Numbered from the stretch's first letter, positions 21,802 through 34,160 are shown. The stretch: 64,000 nucleotides of DNA from Ahaetulla prasina (GCF_028640845.1 NC_080540.1:132460420-132524419); one strand, 5' to 3'. Translations and numbers: made by a program. The notes: generated from the sequence alone by a model not told the origin.

Positions 21802-23783
21802 TATAAAGTAACATGCTTGGCAATAGTAGATAAATGGCTTGCTATTTCCTGCATCTGGAATGTTTAAGCATCCCAGATGCAGGAATCCCAGATTGTTTAA
21901 AGCTTTGGGACTGTCTAATTATCTCTCATGTAGGTACTAATCATGTACAACTGTGTTCAAGATCAGCCACTGCCAGTGGAAATGCTAGACTGTAGCATGT
22001 CAGGGTGAAACTGCACAATCAGGTTTGCAATTAGGACTTGCACACAGAAAAGATGAATTAGAATACCAGGGTGATCCAAAGTAGGCTTCAGCTTGGTGGT
22101 CTCTGCCTTGTCCCTTGTGTGTAGAACATCAAGATGCTTCCTTGCTTTCTTACTTTATTGATTTAATTGTTATAGATTTAATATATGGTTGTCCATGTTA
22201 AGCAAATAGCTCTGGGCAACTACATGCTGTACTATAGTATATTATTATAAGTATTATACTATACATGGTAGAATATGACAAAAAAGTAGAACAACCTTGA
22301 TGCTCACAGGTATCTGCTGTACTATTTAGGAAGGGCAAGTCCAAAGGCTCATGAGGACACTGACTCTTTCTTGTTGTGGTGTTGATATGGTTGGGATAGT
22401 GAATAGTTAGCCAATCATTTACTTGCTGTGCTTGTTCATTTGGGTCAGGTCATCAGTAGGTGTGCCTTGACTTTAAATAGCTGGACTCCATTGGACAGCA
22501 AATATATGACTGTTAGTTCATTTCTAATGCTCTGAATTAGGGTTTTCAGCCTTCAACCAATAAGTTACTGAGTTCTGAATGCTGTAAATCAGCCTTAGTT
22601 TGCTTGCTTTGGAAAAGCCAGTTGCATAAACATTGGACCTCAAAGTTTTGAAGGGTTGCATCAGCGTTTGTGTGATCATAGACTCCAGAGCTCAGTTTCT
22701 AACAGGTTTAAATTATTTTCTATTCCAGAAGTGTTTCCACTACATCTGTGGACGTTATGTGCCTGTGGACAGCAATAAGCATGCCCTTGCCCCTGGTGTC
22801 AAGCGGTGTTGATATTACTTGACACCAGGGAGTAATCTTGCAGGATCTAATCCAACAGTCTTTGAGTTATTACTTATTTCTCTGAAATATTGTATCTCAA
22901 TTTTGGTTCAGGCATTCGAACCAATGTATATAGCTGTCAGCCTCCGCTTTTATTTTAAGTGTATATTTACCTATTGGAGTGTTTTACTGTTTTATTACTT
23001 CGTTAAAGGTTTTCTTCTTACTGAATGTCTTACATGATTTATGGGGGAGGGGGGAGGTTTATACTGCTGCCAGCGTCGGCTGTCATTTCAGGTGGAGGAG
23101 GAGATAGTCTTTCAAACAGACATTTGTACTGATTTGGCCCGTGAATGTAATGGGAGTTGCCTGCTTCGCATTCCATCCAGAAGATTGACAGAGGGAGAAC
23201 ATCGGAAGTGAAACAACATGTGGCCAAGGAGGAAGAGGACATTGGACTATGACTGTTTGAACTCTGGAGGGAGGAGGGTTCATGAGAGGAAATACTTTTG
23301 TACAGTTATAATTGCTTTCAGTTCTGACTTGGTTTTCCTTGCTATCTGACATGCTTAGTAAAAATTACCAATATCTATAATCTTATGGAGTTGGGTCTTT
23401 ATTTTCTTAAGCAGTGATCGGAGGCAAGCTGACAATAGCACTCACTCCTCTTAATTTTTTCCCTGAAACAGCAACCCTATAAATTAAGCTGGCCTTAGAG
23501 ACAGTGACTGATTCAAAGTCACCCAGGGTGTTTCCATGGCTAAAGTGGACTAGAACCTGCATTTCTGTGGTGCTTGTCTAATACCTTAACTATACCACAC
23601 TTGGTCCCAAAAAATACAAAAGAGTTGATTGCTACCAAGAGCTTGCTTTCAAATCCAAACATTGTCAACATGCCAAATACATAGTGAGGCTGCACAGCAA
23701 ATACAATAGACAGGTGGTTATTGTCAACTTGAGCAAAATTTTGCTTGGCTTGAGTTGACTGTCTTAAGGCTGTTGATTGCATA
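21802..23783. other. Unique sequence with one strong hairpin
   Basis: Contains the 13-bp perfect stem at 22791-22830 (listed separately) and a G-rich run at about 23042-23057. No gene seen. Confidence 0.55.
22791..22830. repeat. Perfect 13-bp inverted repeat
   Basis: ccctggtgtcaag at 22791-22803 pairs perfectly with cttgacaccaggg at 22818-22830 across a 14-base loop. No transposon termini or target duplication were recognised. It is short for a microRNA precursor. Confidence 0.6.
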
Positions 23784-24110
23784 CAGTGGTGGGATTCAAA
23801 TTTTTTACTACTGGTTCTATGGGCTTGGCTTGGTGGACGTGGCTTGGTGGGCATAACAGGGGAAGGATACTATAAAATCTCCATTCCCTCCCCACTCCAG
23901 GGAAAGGATACTGTAAAATCTCCATTCCCTCCACACTCCAGGGGAAGGTTACTGCAAAATCCCTATTTCCTCCAGATCAGCTGGGACTCGGGAACCAGAG
24001 AATATATGGGGGTGGGGCCAGTAAGAGGTGTTTTTTACCAGTTCTCTGAACTACTCAAAATTTCTACCAGTTCTCCAGAACTGGTCAGAATCTGCTGAAT
24101 ACCACCTCTG
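23784..24110 (+). mobile_element. Non-autonomous hAT element (family A, three-unit form)
   Basis: Starts cagtggtgggattcaaa and ends gaataccacctctg. Flanks attgcata and gttgcata match 7 of 8. Three tandem ~41-bp units begin at about 23859, 23900 and 23941 (ggggaaggatac, gggaaaggatac, ggggaaggttac). Confidence 0.9.
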
Positions 24111-24699
24111 GTTGCATACTAGAAGACAAACCACACCTACTAGCTAAGAGAAGAGTGTGGTAACAGCTGAGCTGGTTTCTTGAAGCAAGAGACCCAATTT
24201 ATTACCCCGTTGACTTTGTTGTTTGGGGTATCTGGGAATTGTAGTTTTGCAAGCCTCAAAACATTTTGATCAATCATTATCAACTCCACTAGGTGACCTG
24301 ACCAGAGAACCAACTCCACAGGAAGACTAAAGCTCCTTTAATTGCGATTGGCTATTATACCAATTCTGACTGTGTTGTATCTCCTTCTCCTTATATTTCT
24401 GTGAATTAGGGATCTGCCTGTACAAACTACTTCCAGATGTCATTCGGATGATTTGGACTTTAAAAAAAAAATACTTTGCCTCCTTTTGCTTAGACAACAG
24501 CTTCTGCATATCTGTGTCAAGGTCATCTTCCTCACTCTGTGTCTTCCTCACTCTTATATACAAGTTGTATATAAAATTAAAAACCCCATAATTTTTTGCA
24601 GCATGATCTGGAGGACATTTGGATGGAGAAGGTTAATACAGAAACAAGTGTTGAATAACGCGGTGACTATTTCATCTACCGCCTGGGACTGAGACTGAG
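24111..24699. other. Unique sequence upstream of the long L2 element
   Basis: No gene or repeat recognised. The exact 5' border of the following L2 element is not sharp and may lie anywhere between about 24600 and 24850. Confidence 0.45.
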
Positions 24700-25217
24700 A
24701 CGGATGTTTATCGACTTTTCCCACCCGGAGATATCCTGACTGTCCAAGATGGGTCTGCTTGCCGTGTTTTCTTTCATCATGCGGACATTTTCAGCGGCTG
24801 ACCTTTTTGCCCTGCGAGATTCCCCTTTCTCGCGGGTTTGGCCCTCCACATTATCGAGGGCCCATCTTGAGGACGGTTTTGGAACCCCGAGAGGTGGCAT
24901 GTCAAGAATAGGAGACTTAGGGGATTTTTAATCAACTGTTTTAACCGATTTTTTAAGGGGAGTTTTAATGAGAATTTTATGGGGAGGGTGGAAACTGACA
25001 GGTTTGGGTTCGGGGGGGGAGAGGTAAAGGGTGGGGAGGGAAACCCGTTGGGGAGAGAGCCAAGTCCAGTATGCATTCACGGCGTTAAGTTCGGTCCGAG
25101 GGAGGTGGGGGAGGGTTTCGTTCCAGCTTATCAGGGATATTATGCTATTATTATTATGCTATTGATACGGTAAGCGGGAGAGGCAGATATGGCGGAAGGG
25201 GGGGGCCACATCAGGTT
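24700..25217 (+). promoter_or_regulatory. L2 5' UTR / likely internal promoter
   Basis: The region aligns with 38200-38573 of the second copy, for example aggtggcatg and the gtccgaggg block. The most conserved stretch just upstream of the coding start is gcagatatggcggaag at 25183-25198, identical at 38539-38554. It overlaps an ATGGCGG core and a GGAA core, sequences bound by YY1 and ETS factors respectively in other promoters. Promoter function is inferred. Confidence 0.5.
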
Positions 25218-28136
25218 TTGGGAGTACGCCCTCGCTATTTAAGAGCGATCGCGTGCTCCGGCCCCCCTGCTTCTTCCCGTTCCCCAGGTGGCCAGAGTAC
25301 TCGGGACTTGGGCCTCCGGCTGATGTTATGCAATGCAAGGTCCATGGTTAACAAAGCCCCCCTGATGTCAGATCTAATTCAGGAGGGGCCCACGGACGTT
25401 ATGGGCATTACGGAGACCTGGTTGGGCACGGGAGGGGGGTTCCCCTAGTGGAGATGTGCCCACCAGGTTTCCGAGCATTCCATCAGCAGAGGGCCCAAGG
25501 TAGGGCTGGCGGGGTGGCGGTTATTATTAATGAAAGACTAGAACCGAGGGAGACCACTGTGCCTCAGATAGCTGGTTGTGAATCCCTCTATGTGAAGTGG
25601 GGTCGTAGGACTCAGGTGGGCTTGCTGATCACGTACCTGGCTCCTTGCTGCGTGACAACAGCCCTGCCCGAGCTGTTGGAGTTGTTGGCTGGGTTGGCAG
25701 TTGAAAGCCCTAGACTGTTGGTCATGGGGGATTTCAACTTGCCATCAACTGGCGTGGCATCCTCGACGGCTCGGGAGTTCATGGCTTCCATGATGGCCAT
25801 GGACCTGACTCAATTAGTGGACGGCCCTACCCACATCGGGGGAGGCACTCTAGATCTGATTTTTGTCTCTGGCCAGTGGGCGAATGATCTGATTTTAAAT
25901 GATTTAGTTATTGAGCCTCTGTCATGGTCAGATCATTCTCTTCTTCGTCTGGACTTTCGGACCGCTATTCACCACCGCAGGGAGATGGAACCAATGCGTT
26001 GGTTCCGTCCCAGGCGCCTGATGGACCCAGAGAGGTTCCTGACGGAGCTTGGGCCATTTCCCGAGAACCTGGCCCGCGGCACGACTGAAGAACTAGTCGC
26101 GGCCTGGGAACAGGCCACGGCTGGAGCTTTGGACTGTGTCGTGCCTTTGCGGCCTCTGACCCGGCACAGGTCTCAACCAGCTCCTTGGTTCTCCGAGGAG
26201 CTGAGGGAGATGAAACGCCGGAGAAGACACCTAGAGAGTGTCTGGAGATCCAGCCATTCTGAGGCTGACCGGACACTAGTTAGGTCCTATAGTAGGACCT
26301 ACCTAGTGGCATTGAGGGAAGCGAAGCATTCTTACATTTCCTCCCTCATTGCGTCGGCAGATAACCGCCCAGCCGCCCTGTTTCGGGTCACCCGCTCCCT
26401 CCTTCAACAGGAGGGGCGGGAGGACCCCACTACAAGGGCGTGCCGAGGAGTTTAATGGTTATCTATACGATAAAATCGTTCAGCTTCGGGATGGATTGGA
26501 TCAAAATTGGGTAGATCCAGGCGAGAGTTTCGAGACTCGTCTTGTTGAGACCGTTTGGGATAGTTTTGATCCTGTGACTCCCGAGGACATGGACAGGTTG
26601 CTGGGAAGGTTGAATGCCACCACATGTTTATTGGACCCGTGCCCCTCCTGGTTGGTGCTGGCCACGCAGGAGGTGACACGAGGCTGGCTCCGGGAGATTA
26701 CAAATGCTTCTTTACGGGAGGGGGTCTTTCCCACTGCCTTGAAAGAGGCAGTGGTGAGACATCTCCTCAAGAAGCCTTCCCTGGACCCAGCTGTTTTAGG
26801 AAATTACCGTCCAGTCTCCAACCTTCGTTTTATGGCGAAGGTTGTAGAGAGTGCGGTGGCATGTCAATTACCCCAGTACCTGGATGAAACCGTCTATCTA
26901 GACCCGTTCCAGTCCGGCTTCCGGCCCGGATACAGTACGGAGACAGCCTTGGTCACGTTGGTGGATGATCTCTGGAGGGCCAGGGATAAGGGTTACTTCT
27001 CGGCCCTGGTCCTATTAGATCTCTCAGCAGCTTTCGATACCATCGACCATGGTATCCTGCTGTGCCGGTTGGAGGGGTTGGGAGTGGGAGGCACCGTTTA
27101 TCGGTGGTTCTCCTCCTACCTCTCTGACCGGACGCAGACGATGTTGACAGGGGGGCAGAGATCGACCCCGAGGTGCCTCATGTGTGGGGTGCTGCAGGGA
27201 TCGATTCTCTCGCCTCTCCTGTTCAACATCTATATGAAGCCGCTGGGCGAGATCATCAGTGGTTTTGGGGTGAGATACCAACTGTACGCTGATGATACAC
27301 AGCTGTACTTTTCCACCCCAGGCCACCCCAATGAAGCTGTCGAAGTACTGTCCCGGTGTCTGGAAGCCGTACGGGTCTGGATGGGGAGGAACAGGCTCAA
27401 GCTTAATCCCTCCAAGACGGAGTGGCTGTGGATGCCGGCACCCCGGTACAGTCAGCTGCAGCCGCGGCTGACTGTTGGGGGCGAGTCATTGGCCCCGATG
27501 GAAAGGGTGCGCAACTTGGGTGTTTTCCTGGATGGACGGTTGTCTTTCGAAGACCATTTGACGACCGTCTCCAGGAGAGCTTTTTATCAGGTTCACCTGA
27601 TTCGCCAGTTGCGCCCCTTCCTGGACCGGGATGCCCTATGCACGGTCACTCATGCTCTCGTGACCTCTCGCTTGGACTATTGCAATGCTCTCTACATGGG
27701 GCTCCCCTTGAAGAGCACCCGGAGACTCCAGTTAGTCCAGAATGCAGCTGCGCGGGTGATAGAGGGAGCGGTTTGGAGCTCCCATGTAACACCCATCCTG
27801 CGCAGACTGCACTGGCTGCCTGTTGTCTTCCGGGTGCGCTTCAAGGTTTTGGTGACTACCTTTAAAGGGCTCCATGGCTTAGGACCAGGATATTTACGGG
27901 ACCGTCTACTGCCATCTTCTATCTCCCAGCAACCAGTGCGTTCTCACAGAGAGGGACTCCTTAGGGTGCCGTCAGCCAAACAATGTCGACTGGCAGCCCC
28001 CAGGGGGAGGGCCTTCTCTGTGGAGGCTCCTACCCTGTGGAACAAACTTACCCCTGGACTTCGTCAACTATCCGACCTTCGGACCTTTCGCTGTGAACTT
28101 AAAACCTATTTATTCCATCTAGCTGGACTGGCTTGA
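25218..28136 (+). pseudogene. L2 endonuclease-reverse transcriptase, start lost, two frameshifts
   Basis: The protein starts at 25218, where this copy has TTG but the second copy (38574) has ATG. The endonuclease part shows [33 protein letters not shown] and LSWSDHSLLRLDF, which carry the usual Asn, Glu, Asp and His catalytic positions of apurinic-type endonucleases. The reverse transcriptase shows YRPVSNLRFMAKVVES, LLDLSAAFDTIDHGILL, GSILSPLLFNIYMKPLG and the catalytic YADDTQLYF, then a C-terminal region with RSHREGLLRVPSAKQCRL. One frameshift lies near 25440 in a G run and one near 26425-26440; together they restore the original frame. Otherwise the reading frame is open for about 970 codons. 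The encoded enzyme would nick and reverse-transcribe at genomic targets; this copy cannot make it intact. Confidence 0.9.
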
Positions 28137-28284
28137 TTTAAAAATTTTTAATTTACTTCTATGGGTTTTAATTTTTTGTAAATTTTTATAGGGTGTTATT
28201 GTATTTTAAATTTTTGGCCAATTGAATAAGTTTTTTAAGGGGTGTTCTTAATATTATATGTATTGTTTCTCTTTGTATTTTTAT

Positions 28285-28370
28285 TCTGGGTGTGCACCGC
28301 CCTGAGTCCTTCGGGAGAAGGGCGGTATAAAAATTAAATTATTATTATTATTATTATATTATTAAGTTTT
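28285..28370 (+). terminator. L2 3' terminal stem and (ATT)n tail
   Basis: The stem pair ccgccctgagtcc and gggagaagggcgg flanks ttc, followed by tataaaaatt and an (ATT)n run. The same terminus recurs at 29245, 37590, 41580, 43740, 51246, 52188, 54013, 55860 and 60860, so this is the recognised 3' end of the family. The element ends here; it is not a transcription terminator in the bacterial sense. Confidence 0.8.
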
Positions 28371-28389
28371 TACTATACTGGATTAGGAG

Positions 28390-28639
28390 CAGGGGTGAAA
28401 TCCAGCTGGTGGACATTTTGAACAGTTCAGAGAACTGGTAGCGGAAATTTCGAGTAGTTCAGAGAACCAGCAAATACCACCTCTGGCTGGCCCCAGAGTG
28501 GGGAGGGAATGGAGATTTTGCAATAGCCTTCCTCCAGGAGTGCAGTGGGAATGGGAATTTTGTCAGTATCCTTCCCCTGCCACGCCCACCAAGCCACACC
28601 TACAGAACCGGTAGTAAAAAAATTTGGATTTCATCACTG
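28390..28639 (-). mobile_element. Non-autonomous hAT element (family A, inverted)
   Basis: Starts caggggtgaaatccagc and ends ggatttcatcactg. The 8-bp target duplication attaggag (28382-28389, 28640-28647) is perfect. Inserted 20 bp beyond the L2 tail. Confidence 0.92.
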
Positions 28640-28647
28640 ATTAGGAG

Positions 28648-29194
28648 GCTAACAGACTTTACTCGATAAGTCTATTGTTCTGTTAGCGTTCAGTAGTAGA
28701 ACTGGAATTATATATTTTTAGACTTCAGATTCTCATTCCCACTTGTAGTTAGTAGATTCTGCCATGTTCAGCTTCTCTATTCAGTTGCTTCTTGTTCTTC
28801 TTTTACTGCCCTGACGCTGTCACTCAATAAATGTTTTGCCTGTTTCCTCACATCCTAAGTGCATTGATTCCTTTGAGGATGCCAAAGAGTTCCAAGGTTA
28901 GCTGCCATTTATCAATAATTTGGAATGGCTATGTACTCTTTGGGTGACTCTAGTGTGACTTTTAGAGTAAACTGTGATGTGAGCCGTGATTCTGTTTGAT
29001 GTGGTGTGATTGTCAACTTCTGCACACCACTGATATATTGATGGAAGTGAGGTGTAGAAGGAAATAACTTCTGAGAGTTTTAAGTGCCATCTGCATGCTG
29101 AATGCATGCAGAGAAGAGACGGCTAGGCATCCATTAAATTATCACTAGGAATTTCAAGGCTTTCCTCTTTTAACTCTGTTTAGAGGAAGGTAAA
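28648..29194. other. Unique sequence, no gene seen
   Basis: Nothing recognised on either strand. Confidence 0.55.
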
Positions 29195-29725
29195 AATAAT
29201 TTATTTATTTATTTATTTATTAATTAGATTTCTAGACCGCCCTTCTCCCGAAGGACTCAGGGCGGTGTACAGCCTTATTAAAACACATAGGTACACAATA
29301 AATTTAAAATACATTTAAAATGAAATATTTAACCGGCCAATTTAAAACTAAAAACGGTCAAACGACCGATATAAAACCCTAAACTATAAAATCATAAACA
29401 GATTAATACAATTTAAAATCAATTAAAACTAAGTTAAACTAAAATATCAAAATTAAAATAATATTTAGGCTAGTCCCGCCCGATTGAATAGCAGAGTCTT
29501 CAGTTCCCGCTTGAAGGTCCAGAGGTCAGGAAGTTGGCGTAACCCAGGAGGTAACTCATTCCATAGGGTCGGTGCTGCCACAGAGAAGGCTCTCCCCCTG
29601 GGGGTCACCAGCCGGCACTGTTTGGCTGATGGCACCCGGAGCAGGCCCGCTCTGTGGGAGCGCACAGGTCGTTGGGAGGCTATTGGTGGCAGAAGGCGGT
29701 CTCGTAATAATCTTTGAACACCTCT
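29195..29725 (-). mobile_element. L2 3' fragment, antisense
   Basis: On the minus strand, the C-terminal coding segment LLRVPSAKQCRLVTPRGRAF and LWNELPPGLRQLPDLWTFKR is followed by the 3' UTR, the stem (29235-29270) and an (ATTT)n tail at about 29198-29222. 5'-truncated at about 29725. Confidence 0.9.
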
Positions 29726-31719
29726 TCTTAGCACAAAGAGAGCATGATGGACCATGAGACACGGGTCTTGGGCTTAGCATCTGAATATTAATCCATTTTA
29801 TTGTTCCCTTATTATTAATTGCATAAGGTTTATTTGGGGAAGAGTTGTTATGTCAACTGTCCCAAAACTATGCACCCATATTGGCAAATTGTTATATGCA
29901 ACATTAATGCCATAACCCTTAAATTATTATTAGTGACACATATAAGCAGTGGAGAAACCCAATGCAGAACTAAGGCACCAATTGTATGTCTCAAACCTGG
30001 CAAGATCTTGCTCAAATATACTCCTGTCTGAATGCTCTCTAGTTAGTTGGTTAGTTGTTGGCACTGCCCTTGTCAAGCTTATCTTTCTGCTGAACTAAGT
30101 CACCTGCTAGTACAGAACTGTGGCACCTGAAACTTTTAGTTCCTACCTCAGCTTGACTTCCATTCTTTTTCTTGATCCCAGTTCACTCATCCAAGTGACA
30201 ATGAAAAGTATATTTGCTCTGGGACACACTGTAGAACCATTTATTTTCCGGTTGCTTTTACAGGACTGCGGTAACAAACATCAAAATGAGCCACCCTTTG
30301 GCCTTGTAGCAAGTGAATGTTGACTTCACTTGATTAAATAAATCATACCCACTAATTTAGTTTTCCTAGCAGTCTGATTGAGGATGATGGGAAGTGGAAT
30401 CAAGTATGTCCAGAAGACATCAGATAGGAAGAGTTGCACTAATACTCTCTATTGTTATAATCTGCCTCTGTCTTGTTCTCTCTCTTTCTCTTCAGTTCAG
30501 ATGTTTCATGAGAACAGACCTTGAATTGATTATTACATTTCATCCACTGTCCTTAGTAAAAAAAAATGATGAAAGGAAATTGCTTTTTTTCTGGGAGGAG
30601 AGATGGACAGAGGCTTCTCTAAACTAGAAATAAGCAATCCTCTAACCAACGGGCCATTTTGTTCCTACTACAAAAATAACACAAGGGTCTGAGTGGCAAA
30701 CAACATTCTGCTATGAGAAGATGACCATTTTCGGGCTGCAAGGTACACCAGCTAATTTCTGTTACCGGAGAAATGTGCTGGCAATATAACCTGGCATAGG
30801 TTTAGTTGGAAACCTTTGTCCTGGCAACATCAGTTTTGTCTTGCATTTAAAGAGTTAATTTGTGTAAAAAAAAAATTACACTGAAATGCAACACTAGAAT
30901 GAGTAACAATGTCGAGTTTAAAACTCAATCATATGAAGAGAGATTGTGCCAAGGGCAACACATATTACCCAAGGAATCCGCAATTACCATTCAACTGAAT
31001 TTAACTAAAAGGAACATGACCCTGAATGTTAGATGATTGGCACACCCAAGGGGAAGGAAAGACATACATTATGGACACAATTTAAAAATCATGTGCAGTG
31101 CCTGCCTTCTCCACATTGTCAGCTTAAGGATTCCCACTCTAACTGAAATCCACACTGGAGAATCCTCCCATCCCTTGCAGAAATGTGTGGATGAGATATA
31201 CTTGTTTATGGTATGCATGGATGAAGGAAAACAGTTATATACTTGTTTGCATAAAGCCCCCCCCCCACATTGCTTATCCAAGATAAAGTATATTAGTTTA
31301 ATATACTATACCACTACTAATTAAAGTTAATTGCCTGCAAAGTAAGTTTCCCCTTTTATAAAAGATCTCCCACTTGCATATACAAGCAAATTATTTTTCT
31401 CACATGTGCAGACAGACAAACACAGACATTCCTGCCCAAGGAAAAACAGACCAAGGTCCACCCCCCCACCACTCCTGGTCCCTCAGCATAGAAATGTGGT
31501 AGAAAGCAGCACGAAGAAGCAAAGGGAAGAGGAAGAGAGAAAGGCAAACTGGCTGGAGGTGAGATGAAGGGAGTTAATAACTGAACAAGGAAGGAAAGAC
31601 AAATGAGAGAAGACCTCTTTAGATATTACAAAAAGAGTTAAATCCACCAGATTCACCCTGCAAGCAACACATATCATTCAGGCTAATCTTTTCAGCAATC
31701 AGGTTTGTATCTCTTAGCC
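29726..31719. other. Unique sequence, no gene seen
   Basis: A C run is at about 31258-31267. No recognisable coding or repeat signature. Confidence 0.55.
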
Positions 31720-31827
31720 CAGGGGTCTCCAACCTTGGTCCCTTTAAGATTTGTGGACTTTGCTGGCTGAGGGACTCTGGAAGTTGAACTCCACAAGTCT
31801 TAAAGGGACCAAGGTTGGAGATCCCTG
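31720..31827. mobile_element. Hairpin hAT-type MITE (family H)
   Basis: Starts caggggtctccaacc and ends ggttggagatccctg. Flanks tcttagcc (31712-31719) and acttagcc (31828-31835) match 7 of 8. Confidence 0.88.
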
Positions 31828-31835
31828 ACTTAGCC

Positions 31836-31878
31836 CTTCCTTCCTTCCTTCCTCCCTCCCTCCCTCCCTCCCTCCCTC
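31836..31878. repeat. (CTTC)n/(CCCT)n low-complexity tract
   Basis: A pyrimidine-only tract of cttcc then ctccc repeats directly after the MITE's target duplication. Confidence 0.9.
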
Positions 31879-32456
31879 TATCCATCACCCATCCGCCCAT
31901 GGATCTTATGGATCCACCCATCCATAAGATGAGGCACCAATTCATAACTACTATATATGGGGAGAAAATCTCTTCTCATGCTGGAAAATGCAACATAAAC
32001 ACTCTAAGAGTTAAAAATCACAACTTTTCCATCAATGAAAAGATGCCCCCATCCTGATTAACAAAAATAGAGATCGATTCCTCAGTAGACTTAAAGGCTA
32101 ATTAAATGACCACACTAAGTGCTAGTTTAGAAACAGAATAGCAGGGAGGTGTCACTAATCAGCCTGGAATTGATTTGGAAGTAAAATCAAATGTGTAGGA
32201 GCAACTGAGGGATTTATAGTGGTATTTAAATTAGTCAATGAAAAACCCCCAAAAAAGAAGGCCAGGAGCCAGGAAAAAAAAGAAAGAATCAAATTCACTT
32301 TTATTATCAGAAGGCCAGAGAGAAGCCTGTTCTTTAGGTATAGCAAAGTCTCCCCAACATAGCAGATCTCTGCTGTGACAGGTGTATCCCAGTAGTATAA
32401 TGAGCAAATAATCTTGCTATACCTTTCCATAATCCAATATTTACTTCATTTGGGGT
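31879..32456. other. Unique sequence, no gene seen
   Basis: Nothing recognised. Confidence 0.5.
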
Positions 32457-32814
32457 TACAGGTAGTCCTCAATTTACAAACAGTCACTTAACAACCATTC
32501 AAAGTTACAACCATCTGAAAAAAACAGGATTTATAATCTGGATCCAAAGTTCTATGGTCGCCTTCAGGTGGTCGGCAACAGAGGCGCACTTATGATCACT
32601 TGCACTGTCCTGTGGTCATGTGACCATGGTTTTATAATGGCTTTGCTGAAAGCTGGCAGCTACTTTCAGGTTTTGGGCAAAACCGTGCCTTTAGCGAACC
32701 ATTGCTTTGCTTAATGACCTCAGCAAAAACTTCACAAACATCATTGTGCGACCGTCGTGATTTAGGACCCTAATGAATGGGCTCCATTTTGGTGGAACTT
32801 AAGGATTCCCTGTA
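32457..32814. mobile_element. Palindromic DNA transposon remnant (family P)
   Basis: Left end tacaggtagtcctcaattta and right end ggaacttaaggattccctgta are inverted relatives, with diverged complementary interior such as ggtcatgtgaccatgg. Better-preserved relatives are at 53497 and 55322-56364. Non-coding. A TA-type target is possible but not proven. Confidence 0.75.
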
Positions 32815-33959
32815 TTTGATGGGGTAGAGATTAGTGTAGAGTAGGTTGGAGTTGGGTAGCATCCAAATCAAATTATTGATTTTTATTTTATATTAATTTA
32901 ATTTATTAATTTCAGATGCCACCCATCTCCCTTTCAAAAGCAATAAGTAACTGAGAAGAAATCCACTTAGCTTTGGAGGACAAAAGATGGATTAGGCAGG
33001 TCCTGGGCTATGATGAGATATGGACCTGCTAATAATTACGTAGAAATATAGTTTTGGATGAATTTGCCTTCTCAGTAAAGTAATCCTTTAATATGGTTTG
33101 ATTTTTATCTTTGTTTTATCTGTAAAATAGCCAGTCATTTTAAGATTGACAATCTTAAAAATCTGCTGAAGAAAAAAAGGGGGATTTGACCAGAATTTTA
33201 GGTAGAGCTTAGCCCTTATTTTCTTTTTCTTTTAATGTTAATCTATCATGTTTGCATGCATTTATATCCCAGTAACTTCATTTGCATATGTTGTTTTATT
33301 TTGCGGTTGTTATTGACTGAAATATTTTTAATTCTATCTTCATATTTAGAATCTTTTTTAAAAAAATTGAAACTCCTTATCCTGGTAAATAAAGCACATA
33401 TTAGATTTGAAGAGGAAAGTAGAGAGAAGGATATATTACGAAAGGGAAGATTGTAGAAGGATTCCTCCAAGATATGAAAGTAGGATTTCCCAGATAAGTG
33501 TTCATCCAATTGCAATCTTAGAATTCCTAGCCCAGATTTTTCTTTTTGTAAAAAAATTTGCACAATCTTTTCATATAGAAATTGACTGATTGCCACAAGC
33601 TTTCTTCCCTTTCACCAGTATAAATTTAAATTGTGGGTTATTCATATTGTTGTTGTTAATCAACACAGTGAAATGTTTGCAGGGCCTGAAACTTCCATCA
33701 AAATGATGAAAGCCTGGTTTCACTACCTTTGTACAGATGTGTGACATCCCCATGCGTGTAAAAAAGGGATAGGGCTTACACCTTGACGTGATTACTGTGA
33801 TGCTGTTTTTGTTTATTCCCTCTGCCCTCACCCCAAAACAAAACTTTCCAAGGATCAGAAAAAAAGTCCTATTTGATTTCTAATCTGCTTAGAATTGAGC
33901 TGCAGATTAGCAATATCCAAACTTGATCTCTTGTGTGTAACTCCAGCAGAGATCTCTAT
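32815..33959. other. Unique sequence, no gene seen
   Basis: A+T-rich throughout. The minus-strand frame at 33246-33596 (116 codons) shows no recognisable motif. Confidence 0.5.
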
Positions 33960-34160
33960 CAGTGGTGGAATTCAAATTTTTTTACTACTGGTTCTGTGGG
34001 CGTGGCTTGGTGGGTGTGGCAGGGGAAGGATATTGCAAAATCTCCATTCCCACCCCACTCTGGGGCCAGCCAGAGATAGTATTTGCCATTTCTCCGAACT
34101 ACTCAAAATTTCCACTGCTGGTTCTCCAGAACCTGTCAGAACCTGCTGAATAGCACCCCG
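33960..34160 (+). mobile_element. Non-autonomous hAT element (family A, one-unit form)
   Basis: Starts cagtggtggaattcaaa and ends gaatagcaccccg. The target duplication atctctat (33952-33959, 34161-34168) is perfect. At 201 bp it is the shortest family A copy here. Confidence 0.92.

Larger units (their letters stand above)
24700..28370 (+). mobile_element. Near full-length L2-type LINE (copy 1)
   Basis: About 3.7 kb: a G+C-rich 5' UTR (to 25217), a long coding region with apurinic-type endonuclease and reverse transcriptase (25218-28136), a short 3' UTR and the terminal stem ccgccctgagtccttcggga with agaagggcggtata, followed by an (ATT)n tail. The second long copy at 38200-41655 is collinear from about 24855 onward, which defines the 5' UTR by homology. 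No ORF1 was recognised upstream. I place it in the L2/CR1 supergroup; the exact clade needs a phylogeny. Confidence 0.9.

Noticed and set aside
23859..23980. CRISPR-like array of ~41-bp units
   Set aside because: Units are contiguous with no unique spacers and lie inside a hAT element in what is clearly a vertebrate genome.
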